From Oscillospiraceae bacterium (GTDB lineage Bacteria > Bacillota > Clostridia > Oscillospirales > Oscillospiraceae): a DNA stretch of 53,893 nt. The position numbers and the translations under genes were made by a program. The stretch's first letter is position 1, and every line of letters starts with the position of its first letter. Under the pieces are notes generated by a model. It did no database searches and was not told the DNA's origin. It saw nothing but the letters and a program-made list of their open reading frames with translations. Location of the stretch: positions 1-53,893 of the forward strand of contig JAFXYJ010000037.1 of assembly GCA_017541825.1 (NCBI GenBank). The letters run 5' to 3'. This document shows positions 11,301 through 23,213 of this stretch, one piece after another.

Positions 11301-12918
11301 TTCCACCCCCGGCGTCAGTCTGATCAGCCCGCCGCCCCATCACGACATCTACTCCATCGAAGACCTGGCCCAGCTGATCTTCGATCTGAAAAACGCCAAC
11401 CGGGACGCACGGATCAGCGTGAAGCTGGTGTCCGAGGCCGGCGTCGGCACCATCGCCTCGGGCGTGGCCAAGGCCGGCGCCCAGGTGGTGCTGATCTCCG
11501 GCTACGACGGCGGCACCGGCGCCGCTACCCGCAGCTCGATACAAAACGCGGGGCTGCCCTGGGAGCTGGGTCTGGCGGAGGCGCACAGGACGCTGATCGA
11601 AAACGGTCTGCGGCAGCGGGTCATCCTGGAGACCGACGGCAAACTGCTCACCGGCCGGGACGTGGCCGTCGCGGCGATCCTCGGGGCCGAGGAATTCGGC
11701 TTTGCCACCGCGCCGCTGATCGCCCTGGGCTGCGTGATGATGCGCGCGTGCAATCTGGACACCTGCCCCGTGGGGATCGCCACACAGAACCCCGAGCTGC
11801 GCTGCCGCTTCCGGGGAAAGCCGGAATATGTCATGAATTTCATGCGCTTTGCGGCCGAGGAGCTGCGCGGCATCATGGCCCGGCTGGGCGTGCGGACCGT
11901 GGAAGAGCTGGTGGGCCGGCGCAGCCTGCTGAAGGCCAGGGAAAACATCTCCGGCCCCCATATGGGCACGGTTTCGATCTCGTCGCTGCTCGACAGCGGC
12001 GCGGACGCCGCGGTGCATTTTGATCCGTCCGCTGTCTATGATTTCGCCCTGGAGAAAACGGCGGACCTGCGGGTGCTGCTGCCCGCCTTTGAGGAGACGC
12101 TGCGCACCGGTCAGCCCGGGAGCGTGCAGATCGCCGTGTCCAGCGTGGACAGGACCTTCGGGACCATTCTCGGCTCGGAGATCACCCGCCGCTGGGGCAC
12201 CTCCCTGCCGGACGATACCGTGACGGTAGAGGCGAAGGGCGGCGGCGGTCAGTCCTTCGGCGCGTTCATCCCCCGCGGCATGACCATCCGTCTCACCGGA
12301 GACAGCAACGACTACTTCGGGAAGGGCCTGTCCGGCGGCAAGCTGGTGCTGTGCCTGCCCAAAGAGAGCGCCATCAATCCGGGAGAGAACATCATCGTGG
12401 GCAATGTGGCCCTTTACGGGGCCACCGGCGGCGAGGCCTATATCAACGGCATGGCCGGCGAGCGCTTCTGCGTGCGCAATTCCGGCGCCAGGGCCGTGGT
12501 GGAGGGCGTGGGCGACCACGGCTGCGAGTACATGACCGGCGGCTGCGCGGTGATCCTGGGTCCCACCGGCAAGAATTTCGCTGCGGGCATGTCCGGAGGT
12601 GTGGCCTATGTGCTCGACGAGCGGCACGAGCTCTATCTCAAGCTCAACAAGGAGCTGGTGACCATGAGCGCCGTCACCGAAGAATACGACGCCCAGGAGC
12701 TGCGCACCATGGTGGAGCGGCATTTCGCCGAGACCGGCTCTCCCCGGGCAAAAACGATCCTGGAAAACTGGGCCGAGACCCTGCCGCTTTTCAAGAAGAT
12801 CCTGCCCAACGACTACAGGCGGATGCTCTCGGCCATCACACGGCGGGAGGAAAGAGGCGTCCCCAGGGAGCAGGCGGAGCTGGACGCCTTCAACGCGGTC
12901 CAGAGAGGAGAGGAGTGA
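8389..12918 (+). CDS. gltB: Glutamate synthase large subunit (GOGAT alpha)
   Basis: With the small subunit it makes two glutamates from glutamine and 2-oxoglutarate. The 1509-residue length is typical. Catalytic Cys19 lies in HDACGIGAIVD after a short propeptide, followed by the class II glutaminase, the central domain, and the FMN-binding synthase domain with GGTGAATRSS. The [3Fe-4S] cluster cysteines are at about 1115, 1121 and 1126 with spacing C-x5-C-x4-C. The C-terminal part is a GXGXG structural domain. GAAAGGA upstream supports the start at 8389. It is followed by gltD after five bases, so the complex is co-expressed. Together with glnN this is a complete GS/GOGAT cycle. Confidence 0.97.
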   Translation: MMTREQWLRYGMPDGHDACGIGAIVDIRGRQSRAVVDDALKIVEKLEHRAGKDALGRTGDGVGILTQVCHGFFRKAAAEAGITLPEAGDYGVGMFFFPRETLPRRQAQKMLEIILHKAGLPFLGWREVPTCPEVLGETALRCMPHILQCFIGRPEDAEKGLPFDRRLYLARREFEQSNDNTYVVSMSSRTVVYKGMFLVSQLRGFYPDLRSEDFASAIAMVHSRFSTNTTPSWERAHPNRFLLHNGEINTIRGNVDRMLAREETLSSPVLRGNMDRVFPVVNASGSDSAMLDNTIEFLVMNGIELPLAMMITIPEPWKNDRAMSRRRRDMYRYYATMMEPWDGPASILFSDGELVGAVLDRNGLRPSRYYLTDDDRLILSSEVGVLDLDEAHIVRKDRLRPGKMLLVNTRRGVLLQDDEIKEWYAGRQPYGEWLDQNLVSLSELSTPNAQVPSHTQEMRDRLYRAFGYTYEQVKDAILPMARTGQEATAAMGSDVPLAVLSRRYPPLFDYFKQQFAQVTNPPIDAIREECVTDTTVYLGRDGNLLEDRAENCRVLQINNPILTRMDLMKIRAMRREGFHVETVSLLYYKNTPLERAVERLFIECDKAYKQGANIVILSDRGVDENHVAIPSFLAVSAMEQYLIRTKKRTAMSIILESAEPRDVHHFALLLGYGARAICPYLAHECIEECVELGLLDKDAHTAIDDYNSAILSGIVKIASKMGVSTLQSYQSAQIFEAVGIRQDVIDKYFTHTVSRVGGIGLEEMGQAVEFHHSHAFDPLGLGVDTTLDSVGFHKLRQGDRTEQHLFDARTIVMLQEAVREGDFEKYLAYSRAVNEERAPQTLRGLLDFRYPADGGIPLSEVESAESIVRRFKTGAMSYGSISQEAHECLAQAMNALGGKSNSGEGGERPERLGTEKNSAIKQVASGRFGVTSEYLCSAREIQIKMAQGAKPGEGGHLPGKKVYPWIARTRYSTPGVSLISPPPHHDIYSIEDLAQLIFDLKNANRDARISVKLVSEAGVGTIASGVAKAGAQVVLISGYDGGTGAATRSSIQNAGLPWELGLAEAHRTLIENGLRQRVILETDGKLLTGRDVAVAAILGAEEFGFATAPLIALGCVMMRACNLDTCPVGIATQNPELRCRFRGKPEYVMNFMRFAAEELRGIMARLGVRTVEELVGRRSLLKARENISGPHMGTVSISSLLDSGADAAVHFDPSAVYDFALEKTADLRVLLPAFEETLRTGQPGSVQIAVSSVDRTFGTILGSEITRRWGTSLPDDTVTVEAKGGGGQSFGAFIPRGMTIRLTGDSNDYFGKGLSGGKLVLCLPKESAINPGENIIVGNVALYGATGGEAYINGMAGERFCVRNSGARAVVEGVGDHGCEYMTGGCAVILGPTGKNFAAGMSGGVAYVLDERHELYLKLNKELVTMSAVTEEYDAQELRTMVERHFAETGSPRAKTILENWAETLPLFKKILPNDYRRMLSAITRREERGVPREQAELDAFNAVQRGEE

Positions 12919-12923
12919 GCGGC

Positions 12924-14312
12924 ATGGGAAAACCCACCGGATTTCTGGAATATGCCCGGCAGGAGCGGCCGTGCGTGCCGCCGACGGAACGGCTGGGCGG
13001 CTTTGAGGAGTTTCACGGGGAGCTCGCGCCGGCCCGGCGGCGGGAACAGGGCGGACGGTGCATGAACTGCGGCGTGCCCTTCTGCCAGTCGGACTACGGC
13101 TGCCCGCTCCACAACATGATCCCCGAATGGAACGACGAGATCTGGGCTGGGAACATCCCCCATGCCCTGTCCAGACTGCTGAAAACCAACAATTTCCCCG
13201 AATTCACCGGCCGGGTCTGCCCGGCCCTGTGCGAGAACGCCTGCGTCTGCGCGCTCAACGGCGACGCCGTCGCCGTGCGTGACAACGAGCTCTCCGTCAT
13301 CGAGAGCGCCTGGGCGCAGGGACTGCTCTCCCCCTCCCCTCCTGCCATTCGTACGGGCAAGCGCGTGGCGGTGGTGGGCTCCGGCCCGGCCGGGCTGGCC
13401 GCGGCCGATCAGCTCAATCGCCGGGGCCACGCCGTCACCGTATATGAGAGGGACGACCGGCCCGGCGGTCTGCTGATGTACGGCATCCCCAATATGAAGC
13501 TGGACAAAGGCGTCGTCCTCCGCCGCATCGGGAAAATGGAGGCGGAGGGGATCGAATTCATCTGCGGCGCGGAAGTGGGCAGGGATATCTCCGCCGAAGA
13601 GCTGAAAACACAGTTCGACGCGGTGATACTGTGCTGCGGCGCCAGAAAAGCCCGGGAGCTCGGTCTGGAAAAGGAATGCGTCTCCGGCGTGGTCCCCGCG
13701 CTGGATTACCTGACAGCCGCCACGAAGGCGGTGCTTGATTCCGCCGAGAGCCCCTGCAGCGCCGCGGGAAAGCACGTAGTCATCGTGGGCAACGGCGACA
13801 CCGCCACGGACTGCACCGCCACCGCACTCCGCCAGGGAGCGGAAAGCGTCATCCAGCTGGTGCGCAAGCCCCGTCCGGACGCCGCGGTCCGCCTCTGGCC
13901 CTACGGCGCCGCCGGAGAAAAAACCGACTACGGCCAGGCCGAGGCCATTGAGCGCTTCGGCCGTGATCCCCGGATGTACTCCACGACGGTCAGGGAGCTC
14001 CGCTGTGACGACGCCGGCGCCCTCCGGGCCGCGGTGATCTCGACGAACGGGCGGGAGAAGGAGATCCCGGCGGAGCTCCTGCTGACGGCCGCCGGCTTTT
14101 CCGGCGCGGAGCCGACCGCCGCCTCGGCCTTCGGGCTCGCGCTGGATGCCAAGGGACGCCTGGGCGATGCGGATTACCGGACCGCAGACCCGAAGGTGTT
14201 CGCCTGCGGCGATATGCGGCGGGGCGCCTCCCTGGTGGTATGGGCCATCGCGGAGGGCCGCGCCTGCGCCAGAGCCGTGGACACGGCGCTGGAAGGCTAC
14301 TCGAATCTTTGA
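12924..14312 (+). CDS. gltD: Glutamate synthase small subunit (GOGAT beta)
   Basis: It supplies electrons from NADPH to the large subunit through FAD and iron-sulphur clusters. The 462-residue product has N-terminal cysteine clusters (GGRCMNCGVPFC and the run FTGRVCPALCENACVC), a dinucleotide fold GSGPAGLAAAD near residue 150, and a second one VIVGNGDTATDCTAT near 290. The start at 12924 follows GAGGAG at 12909-12914. The same frame is open upstream inside gltB, but that part is only overlap. Its position directly after gltB supports the role. Confidence 0.96.
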   Translation: MGKPTGFLEYARQERPCVPPTERLGGFEEFHGELAPARRREQGGRCMNCGVPFCQSDYGCPLHNMIPEWNDEIWAGNIPHALSRLLKTNNFPEFTGRVCPALCENACVCALNGDAVAVRDNELSVIESAWAQGLLSPSPPAIRTGKRVAVVGSGPAGLAAADQLNRRGHAVTVYERDDRPGGLLMYGIPNMKLDKGVVLRRIGKMEAEGIEFICGAEVGRDISAEELKTQFDAVILCCGARKARELGLEKECVSGVVPALDYLTAATKAVLDSAESPCSAAGKHVVIVGNGDTATDCTATALRQGAESVIQLVRKPRPDAAVRLWPYGAAGEKTDYGQAEAIERFGRDPRMYSTTVRELRCDDAGALRAAVISTNGREKEIPAELLLTAAGFSGAEPTAASAFGLALDAKGRLGDADYRTADPKVFACGDMRRGASLVVWAIAEGRACARAVDTALEGYSNL

Positions 14313-14333
14313 AGCAGAAAGGAGGCGCGCCCC

Positions 14334-16916
14334 GTGGCGGCTTTTGACAGAGTGTGTTCCGGGATCCCCGCTTTGGACCGGGCGCTGGACAACATACGAA
14401 TGGGCGACAACGTGGTGTGGCAGGTGTCGTCTCTGGAGGAGTACCGCGTTTTTGCCCGGGCATTCGCCGCGCAGGCGATCCGGGACGGAAGGAACCTTCT
14501 CTATATCCGCTTTGCCGACCATGAGCCCATCCTGGAGCCCGCGGACGGGCTGCGCATCGTGCCGGTAGAGCTCTCCCACCGCTTCGAGACCTTTACGATC
14601 CGCATCCATGAGCTGATCGAAAAGGAAGGCCGTGACGCCTTTTACGTGTTCGACTGCCTGTCGGAGCTGGAGGAGGCATGGGCCACGGACCTGATGATGG
14701 GGAACTTTTTCCGCCTGACCTGCCCGTTCCTCTTTGTGCTGGACACCGTGGCGTTCTTCCCGGTGATCCGGGGACGGCACTCCTTTGACGCCATCGCGAA
14801 GATCCGCGAGACCACCCAGCTCTTCTTGGACGTGTTCCCCGGCGCCGGGACGGAGCTCTATGTCCGGCCCGTCAAGGTGTGGGAGCGCACCGGACCGACC
14901 ATGTTCCAGCCCCATCTGTTCCGCCCGGAGAGCGGGGAGCTCCGCGCTCTGTCCGAGGGCGTGGAGATCAGCCGGTTTTACCGGGAAATGAACCTGTCCG
15001 GAACGGGCAGCGCCGCGCCGAGCATGGACAGCTGGGAACGCTTTTTCCAGCGCACGAAAATGAAATACGAAAACGGCGAGGACGTGACGGCCGAGTGCGG
15101 ACGCATCTGCGACATCATGCTGACCCGTGACGAACGGCTGCGCGAGCTCATCAAACGGCACTTTGCTCCGCGGGATTATTTCGAGGTCCACTCCCGCATG
15201 GTGGGGACCGGGATGATCGGCGGGAAGGCCTGCGGGATGCTGCTCTCCCGCAAGATCACGGAAAACCTCCGGCCGGATATCTACGAGCGCGTCGAGCCCC
15301 ACGATTCCTTTTACATCGGCTCGGACGTCTTCTATTCCTTCATCGTGGATAACGGCTTCTGGGACCTGAAGATCCGGCAGAGGACCGGCGAGGGGTACTT
15401 CGCCCTGGCGGAGGAATTCGCGCAGCGTGTGATGGAAGGCGCGTTGTCCCCGGCCATAGAGGACGCCTTCCGGCAGCTGCTGGACTATTTCGGCGGCGAT
15501 CCTGTCATCGTCCGGTCCAGCTCCATCCTGGAGGACGGCTTCGGCAACGCCTTTGCCGGGAAGTATGAGTCCGTTTTCTGCGGCAGCCAGGGCTCGCTTG
15601 AGGAGCGTCTGGCGGAGTTTGAACAGGCGATCCGCACCGTGTACGCCAGCACTGTGAGCATGTCGGCGCTGGATTACCGCAAACGCCGAGGGCTGGAGGA
15701 TCTCGATGAGCAGATGGCGCTGCTGGTCCAGCGGGTCTCCGGCTCCCGCCACGACGGCTTTTTCATGCCCTGCGCCGCCGGCGTGGGCTATTCGGTGAGC
15801 CCTTACCGGTTCGCGAACCGGCGGGGCGAAAAGGGCATGCTCCGGCTCGTGGCCGGTCTGGGGACCGCGGCGGTGGACCGGCGGACCGGTTCGTATCCCC
15901 GCATCGTCTCTCTGGATGATCCGTCCAGAGAGCTGCTCGCCTCCTCCGGAGACAAGCACCGCTTTTCCCAGCGTCTGGTGGATCTGATCGATCTGCGCAC
16001 CGGCAGACTGGACAGCCGCCGGACAGAGGATCTGGAAAACGCGCTCCCTCCCTATCAGCGGCGGCTGCTCTATTCCCACGATACGGAAGCGGAGAGATCG
16101 TTCCGGGACCGCGGGCAGTATAAAAACATCCTGTTCGTCTCCTGCGACGGGATCGTGAAAAACAAAACGCTCATGTCCGACATGAGCGGCATCCTCGAAT
16201 GTCTGCAGCGCGAATACGACCATCCCGTGGACATCGAATACACGGTGAATTTCTCCCCGGAGGGAGATCATCTGATCGATCTGCTCCAATGCCGTCCGCT
16301 GACACAGGCGGGCACGGGAGAGGCGGTCTCCCTGCCCGGACCGGAGCAGTACGGGACGGCGCTGGTGGAGACGAAAGGCGTCTCCATGGGCTTTTCCCGC
16401 AGCTTTGCCGCGGATGTGATCGTTTATATCGACGCGACGGCCTATTACCGGATGCCCTACGCGGCAAAATACAGGGTCAAGACCGCGCTGTCCGCTGTCA
16501 ACTGGCATTTTCAGGGAAAGGGAAAGCGTCTGGTCCTCATCACTCCCGGCCGGATCGGCACTTCCTCTCCGGAGCTCGGCGTACCGTCCGCCTTTGCGGA
16601 TATCAGCGAGTTCAACACCATCATCGAGGTCTCGGAGACGGAGGCCGGGTATATGCCCGAGCTCAGCTACGGCAGCCACTTCTTCCAGGACCTGGTGGAG
16701 GCGGGCATCCTGTATACCGCCGTATTCAAGGACAGCACGACCCTTGCCTTTGCCGAGGATCGGCTCAGGGCTATGGACGACGCATCGATCGGCTTTGCCG
16801 GCTCGGACGAGCTCAAAGGGATCGTGCACGTCATCGATGCGGAAAGCCGCGGCATCATGCTTTATTACGATATGATCTCCGAGCATCTGCTGATTGCGGA
16901 CGGAAAGGAAGGGTGA
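14334..16916 (+). CDS. Stand-alone PEP/pyruvate-binding (PPDK N-type ATP-grasp) protein with a RecA/KaiC-like N-terminus
   Basis: The 860-residue product starts with a region of about 190 residues resembling RecA/KaiC-like folds (SGIPALDRALDNIRMGDNVVW). A nucleotide-binding part related to the N-terminal domain of PEP synthase and pyruvate phosphate dikinase follows, with VIVRSSSILEDGFGNAFAGK near residues 390-410. I see neither the swivelling phosphohistidine domain nor the C-terminal PEP/pyruvate barrel, so it cannot do the full PEP synthase reaction by itself. Its function is unknown. The GTG start at 14334 follows AAAGGAGG at 14318-14325. It is embedded between gltD and purB with gaps of 21 and 3 bases, which hints at a link to nitrogen or nucleotide metabolism. 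Confidence 0.75.
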   Translation: MAAFDRVCSGIPALDRALDNIRMGDNVVWQVSSLEEYRVFARAFAAQAIRDGRNLLYIRFADHEPILEPADGLRIVPVELSHRFETFTIRIHELIEKEGRDAFYVFDCLSELEEAWATDLMMGNFFRLTCPFLFVLDTVAFFPVIRGRHSFDAIAKIRETTQLFLDVFPGAGTELYVRPVKVWERTGPTMFQPHLFRPESGELRALSEGVEISRFYREMNLSGTGSAAPSMDSWERFFQRTKMKYENGEDVTAECGRICDIMLTRDERLRELIKRHFAPRDYFEVHSRMVGTGMIGGKACGMLLSRKITENLRPDIYERVEPHDSFYIGSDVFYSFIVDNGFWDLKIRQRTGEGYFALAEEFAQRVMEGALSPAIEDAFRQLLDYFGGDPVIVRSSSILEDGFGNAFAGKYESVFCGSQGSLEERLAEFEQAIRTVYASTVSMSALDYRKRRGLEDLDEQMALLVQRVSGSRHDGFFMPCAAGVGYSVSPYRFANRRGEKGMLRLVAGLGTAAVDRRTGSYPRIVSLDDPSRELLASSGDKHRFSQRLVDLIDLRTGRLDSRRTEDLENALPPYQRRLLYSHDTEAERSFRDRGQYKNILFVSCDGIVKNKTLMSDMSGILECLQREYDHPVDIEYTVNFSPEGDHLIDLLQCRPLTQAGTGEAVSLPGPEQYGTALVETKGVSMGFSRSFAADVIVYIDATAYYRMPYAAKYRVKTALSAVNWHFQGKGKRLVLITPGRIGTSSPELGVPSAFADISEFNTIIEVSETEAGYMPELSYGSHFFQDLVEAGILYTAVFKDSTTLAFAEDRLRAMDDASIGFAGSDELKGIVHVIDAESRGIMLYYDMISEHLLIADGKEG

Positions 16917-16919
16917 GGA

Positions 16920-18353
16920 ATGCGTGAGTATTATGTAAACCCCTTGTGCACCAGATACGCCGATGAAGAGATGCAGCGCATCTTTTCCGAGCAGCGCCGG
17001 TTTTCCACCTGGCGGCGGCTGTGGCTGCTGCTGGCGGAGAGCGAGCAGGCGCTGGGGCTGCCGATCACCGACGCGCAGCTGGAGGAGATGCGCGCGCATC
17101 TCGACGACGTGGATTTCGAGGCGGCGGAGCGCTATGAGCATCAGGTCCGCCACGACGTGATGGCGCACGTTCTGGCCTTCGGCGACCGGTGCCCCACGGC
17201 CAGGCCCATCATCCATCTGGGGGCCACGAGCTGCTACGTGGGTGACAACACGGACATCCTGAATCTGCGGGACGCCATGCTGCTGGTGCGCCGGCTGCTG
17301 CTCAACGCCATGGATGCCCTGGCGGAACAGGCGGAGCGGTACAAAGGCGTTCCGACGCTGGCTTATACGCATTTCCAGGCCGCCCAGCCCACCACGGTGG
17401 GCAAGCGGATCTGCCTCTGGCTCAACGATCTGCTCTTTGACCTGCGCCAGCTGGATTTCCAGCTGGCCGAGCTGCGGCCCCTGGGCTGCAAAGGCGCCAC
17501 CGGCACGGCCGCCAGCTTTCTGGAGCTGTTTGACGGGGACGCGGAAAAGGCGGAAGCGCTGGACCGGATGATCGCCGAGGGGCTGGGCTTCCCCCGCTCC
17601 CAGAGCGTCAGCGGCCAGACTTACACCCGCAAGACCGACTATGCCGTGCTGCAGGTCCTCTCCGGGATCGCCCAGAGCGCGTCCAAATTTGCCGGGGACG
17701 TGCGGCTGCTGTGCCATGAGAAGGAGCTGGACGAGCCCTTTGAGCCCGGGCAGATCGGCTCCTCCGCCATGGCCTACAAGCGCAATCCCATGCGCGCCGA
17801 GCGCATCGCGTCCCTGGCCCGGTATCTGATCTGCGAGGTGCAGAACACGGCATTCACCGCCTCTTCCCAGTGGCTGGAACGGACTCTGGACGACTCGGCC
17901 AACCGCAGGCTGACGATCCCGGAGGCTTTTCTGGCGGCGGACGCCGTTTTGAACCTGTATATCAACGTGGCCCGGGGGCTGCGCTTTTACCCGGCGGTGT
18001 CGGAAGCGCACCTGCGCGCGGAGCTGCCCTTCCTGGCCACGGAAAACATCCTGATGTACTGCGTGAAAAACAAGGGCGCGGACCGTCAGACGCTGCACGA
18101 ACACATCCGGCAGCACTCAGTAAAGGCCGCGGAGCAGGTGAAGCTCTACGGGAAAGAAAACGATCTGACCGAGCGGATCCGCGCCGACGAGGCTTTTGCC
18201 GTGACAGACGCGGAGCTGGAGGCGCTGCTGGACCCGGGCTCCTTTACCGGCATGGCGGAGCGGCAGTGCGAGCGGTTTCTGGAAGAGGAGATCCGGCCCC
18301 TGCTGGACAGCAGCAGGGACTGTCTCGGAGCAAATGCGGAAATCAACGTCTGA
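16920..18353 (+). CDS. purB: Adenylosuccinate lyase
   Basis: It removes fumarate from SAICAR and from adenylosuccinate, so it acts twice in AMP synthesis. The 477-residue length fits. The fumarase/aspartase-superfamily signature appears as GSSAMAYKRNPMRAER at about residues 279-294, and the catalytic regions TSCYVGDNTD and YTHFQAAQPTTVG are present. It begins three bases after the preceding stop and is followed 15 bases later by purA, the enzyme that makes one of its substrates. Confidence 0.95.
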   Translation: MREYYVNPLCTRYADEEMQRIFSEQRRFSTWRRLWLLLAESEQALGLPITDAQLEEMRAHLDDVDFEAAERYEHQVRHDVMAHVLAFGDRCPTARPIIHLGATSCYVGDNTDILNLRDAMLLVRRLLLNAMDALAEQAERYKGVPTLAYTHFQAAQPTTVGKRICLWLNDLLFDLRQLDFQLAELRPLGCKGATGTAASFLELFDGDAEKAEALDRMIAEGLGFPRSQSVSGQTYTRKTDYAVLQVLSGIAQSASKFAGDVRLLCHEKELDEPFEPGQIGSSAMAYKRNPMRAERIASLARYLICEVQNTAFTASSQWLERTLDDSANRRLTIPEAFLAADAVLNLYINVARGLRFYPAVSEAHLRAELPFLATENILMYCVKNKGADRQTLHEHIRQHSVKAAEQVKLYGKENDLTERIRADEAFAVTDAELEALLDPGSFTGMAERQCERFLEEEIRPLLDSSRDCLGANAEINV

Positions 18354-18368
18354 AAGGAAGGAAATACA

Positions 18369-19646
18369 ATGCTTACTGCGATCGTCGGGACGAACTGGGG
18401 CGACGAGGGCAAGGGCCGCATGGTAGACCTGCTCAGCGCCGATTATGACGTCGTCGTTCGCTATCAGGGAGGCAACAATGCCGGCCATACCGTGGTCAAT
18501 GAACGGGGAAAGTTCATCATGAACCTGCTGCCCTCGGGCATCCTCCGGCCGGAAACCGCCAACGTGCTGGGTCCGGGCATGGCGGTGGACCTGGAGCATC
18601 TGTACGGCGAGGTAAACGCCCTGCGCGCCGCGGGGATCGAGGTCGAGCCGGGCCATCTGCTGCTCAGCGACCGGGCCACGATCTGCCTGCCCTACCACAA
18701 GCTGCTCGACGGTCTGGAGGAGGACCGGCTGGGCGACAAAAAGTACGGCTCCACCCGGCGGGGCATCTCGCCGGTCTACGCGGACAAATACATGAAAAAG
18801 ACCCTGCGGCTGGGGGATCTGCTGCGGACCGACACGCTGCGGGGGAAGCTCGCCGATCTGGTCGAGTGGAAAAACCTCGTGATCGAGGGCGGATATCACG
18901 CCCCGGCGGTGACGGTCGACGAGCTCATGGACTGGCTGGACCGCTTCGGCAGGCCCTTTGCCGATTTCATCTGCGACACCACCCGCGTGCTGTCCTCGGC
19001 CATGGCAGAGGACAGGAGCATCCTGTTCGAGGCCCAGCTGGGCGCCCTGAAGGATGTGGACTTCGGAATCTACCCCTACACCTCCGCCTCCACCACGCTC
19101 TCGTCCTACGCCCCCATCGGCGCGGGGATCCCCTTTGCCCGTCTGGACGAGTGCATCGGCATCACGAAGGCCTATTCCAGCTGTGTGGGAGAGGGACCCT
19201 TTGCCTGCGAGTTCTTCGGCGACGAGGCCGAGGCGCTCCGGACCGCCGGCGGCGAGTACGGCGCGGCCACAGGCCGGCCCCGGCGGGTGGGCGGCTTCGA
19301 CGCGGTGGCGTCCCGGTACGGGGTGAGGATGCAGGGCTGCGACTGTCTTGCCCTGACCAAGCTGGACGTGCTGTCCTATATGGACCGCATCCCGGTATGC
19401 GTGGCCTATGAGGTCGACGGGAAAAGGACAGATCGGTTCCCCGCGCTCATCGACGAGCAGAACGCGGCAAAGCCCGTCTATGAATACCTGCCCGGGTTCC
19501 GCTGCGATATTGGCGGCTGCCGCCGGTGGGAGGACCTTCCAGGCGCGGCGAAGGATTATATCCGCTATATCGAAAAGGCCGTGTCCTGCCCGATCAGATA
19601 TGTCTCCGTCGGCCCGGAGCGGGACGCGTGCATCAGATTGTTTTAA
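18369..19646 (+). CDS. purA: Adenylosuccinate synthetase
   Basis: It joins aspartate to IMP using GTP, the first committed step to AMP. The 425-residue product has the N-terminal GTP-binding run [16 protein letters not shown]; the usual form is GxQWGDEGKGK, so Asn replaces Gln and Arg replaces the last Lys. The IMP loop GGNNAGHTV and the [10 protein letters not shown] segment are also present. The ribosome binding site AAGGAAGG lies at 18355-18362. It follows purB and precedes pyrG with a 14-base gap. Confidence 0.94.
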   Translation: MLTAIVGTNWGDEGKGRMVDLLSADYDVVVRYQGGNNAGHTVVNERGKFIMNLLPSGILRPETANVLGPGMAVDLEHLYGEVNALRAAGIEVEPGHLLLSDRATICLPYHKLLDGLEEDRLGDKKYGSTRRGISPVYADKYMKKTLRLGDLLRTDTLRGKLADLVEWKNLVIEGGYHAPAVTVDELMDWLDRFGRPFADFICDTTRVLSSAMAEDRSILFEAQLGALKDVDFGIYPYTSASTTLSSYAPIGAGIPFARLDECIGITKAYSSCVGEGPFACEFFGDEAEALRTAGGEYGAATGRPRRVGGFDAVASRYGVRMQGCDCLALTKLDVLSYMDRIPVCVAYEVDGKRTDRFPALIDEQNAAKPVYEYLPGFRCDIGGCRRWEDLPGAAKDYIRYIEKAVSCPIRYVSVGPERDACIRLF

Positions 19647-19660
19647 GGAGGATCGAAGCC

Positions 19661-21276
19661 GTGGTAAAATACGTTTTCGTCACCGGCGGCGTGGTGTCCG
19701 GACTCGGGAAAGGGATCACCGCCGCGTCCCTGGGCCGGCTGCTGAAGGCCCGGGGACTGAAGGTCGCCGCCCAGAAGCTGGACCCCTATATCAACGTGGA
19801 TCCCGGGACCATGAGCCCCTATCAGCACGGGGAGGTCTTCGTCACCGAGGACGGCGCGGAGACGGACCTGGATCTGGGGCACTATGAGCGGTTCATCGAC
19901 GAGGATCTGAACAAGTTCTCCAACCTGACCACGGGCAAGGTCTACTGGAACGTGCTCAACAAGGAGCGCCGGGGGGAATATCTGGGCAGCACGGTGCAGA
20001 TCATCCCCCACATCACCAACGAAATCAAGGAATTCATCTACAACGTGGGGAAAAAGACCGACGCGGACGTGGTCATCACGGAGGTCGGCGGCACCATCGG
20101 CGACATCGAAGGTCAGCCCTTCATCGAGGCGATCCGGCAGGTGGGGCTCGAGCAGGGCAAGGAGAACGTGCTCTATGTCCACGTGACGCTGGTGCCCTTC
20201 CTCCGGGGCAGCAGCGAGCACAAGACCAAGCCCACGCAGCACTCGGTCAAGGAGCTCCAGGGCATGGGGATCCATCCGGACGTCATCGTCCTGCGTTCGG
20301 ACGAGCCCATCGAGGACCCCTCCATTTTTCAAAAGGTCGCCATGTTCTGCAACGTGCAGCCCGAGTGCGTCATCGAAAACCGGACCCTGGATACGCTCTA
20401 CGCCTGCCCGCTGATGCTGGAGGAGCAGGGGTTTTCCGCCGCTGTCTGCCGTCGGCTGGGGCTGGATGTCCCCGAGCCGGATCTGCAGGACTGGCGCGCC
20501 ATGGTGGAGTCCATCCACGCCCTTCACAAAAAAGTGACGGTCGCCCTGGTGGGAAAATACGTTCAGCTCCACGACGCCTATCTGTCCGTGATGGAGGCAC
20601 TACGCCACGCGGGCTACGCCCTCGGCGCGGAGATCGATATCCGATGGGTTGACTCCGAGACGATCGATGAGGTAAACTGTCAGAGTGTGCTCTCCGGTGC
20701 GGACGGCATCCTGATCCCCGGCGGCTTCGGCAGCCGGGGCATCGAGGGCAAGATCCTCGCCTGCCGTTACGCCCGGGAGAACGGCGTGCCGTATCTGGGG
20801 CTGTGCCTGGGGATGCAGATCGCCGTGATCGAGTTCGCCAGGCACGCCGCCGGACTGGCCGGCGCCAACTCCCGGGAATTCGACGAGGCCTCCCCCGATC
20901 GGGTCATCGACTTCATGCCCGGCCAGAACAACGAGATCGACAAGGGCGGCACCCTGCGGCTGGGGGCGTACCCCTGCGTCATCGCCCCGGGGACGCAGAT
21001 GGAACGCTGCTACGGTGCGTCGATGATCTCCGAGCGCCACCGCCACCGCTATGAGTTCAACAACGACTACCGTCAGGTGCTCACCGACGCGGGGCTCGTG
21101 ATCTCCGGGCTCTCCCCCGACGGGCAGCTGGTGGAGACGGTGGAGCTCCGCGGCCATCCGTTTTTCGTGGGCGTGCAGTTCCATCCGGAATTCAAGAGCC
21201 GGCCCAATCGTCCCCATCCCTTGTTCAAGGGCTTTGTGGAGGCGGCGCTGGCAGAACAGAAAGGAAGCAGACAATA

Positions 21277-21277
<1 letters not shown>
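19661..21277 (+). CDS. pyrG: CTP synthase
   Basis: It aminates UTP to CTP using glutamine and ATP. The 538-residue product has the amidoligase P-loop region [18 protein letters not shown] at the start and a C-terminal class I glutaminase with the nucleophile elbow [13 protein letters not shown] and a final HPEFKSRP histidine/glutamate pair. The GTG start at 19661 follows AAGGAGG at 19645-19651; the frame is open upstream only as overlap with purA. Its stop codon shares one base with the glmS start, so the two are translationally coupled. Confidence 0.96.
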
Positions 21278-23103
<1,826 letters not shown>

Positions 23104-23168
23104 TCCGCGCCCGGGATACGGAACGGATCCTTCAAAGCCGCCGGAAGCGGCTCCCCCGCTTATCATGC

Positions 23169-23205
23169 AAAAAAGCCCCGAAACCGTACGGTTTCGGGGC
23201 TTTTT
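23169..23205. terminator. Bidirectional rho-independent terminator
   Basis: AAAGCCCCGAAACC at 23172-23185 pairs perfectly with its complement at 23190-23203 around the loop GTAC, flanked by A-run and T-run. It can end both glmS transcription on the + strand and the ABC transporter operon on the - strand. Confidence 0.92.
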
Positions 23206-23213
23206 GATTTTTC

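Noticed and set aside
12813-18116. Open frame of 1767 codons on the - strand
   Set aside because: It is antisense to gltD, the ATP-grasp gene and purB, with the same shadow-type composition.
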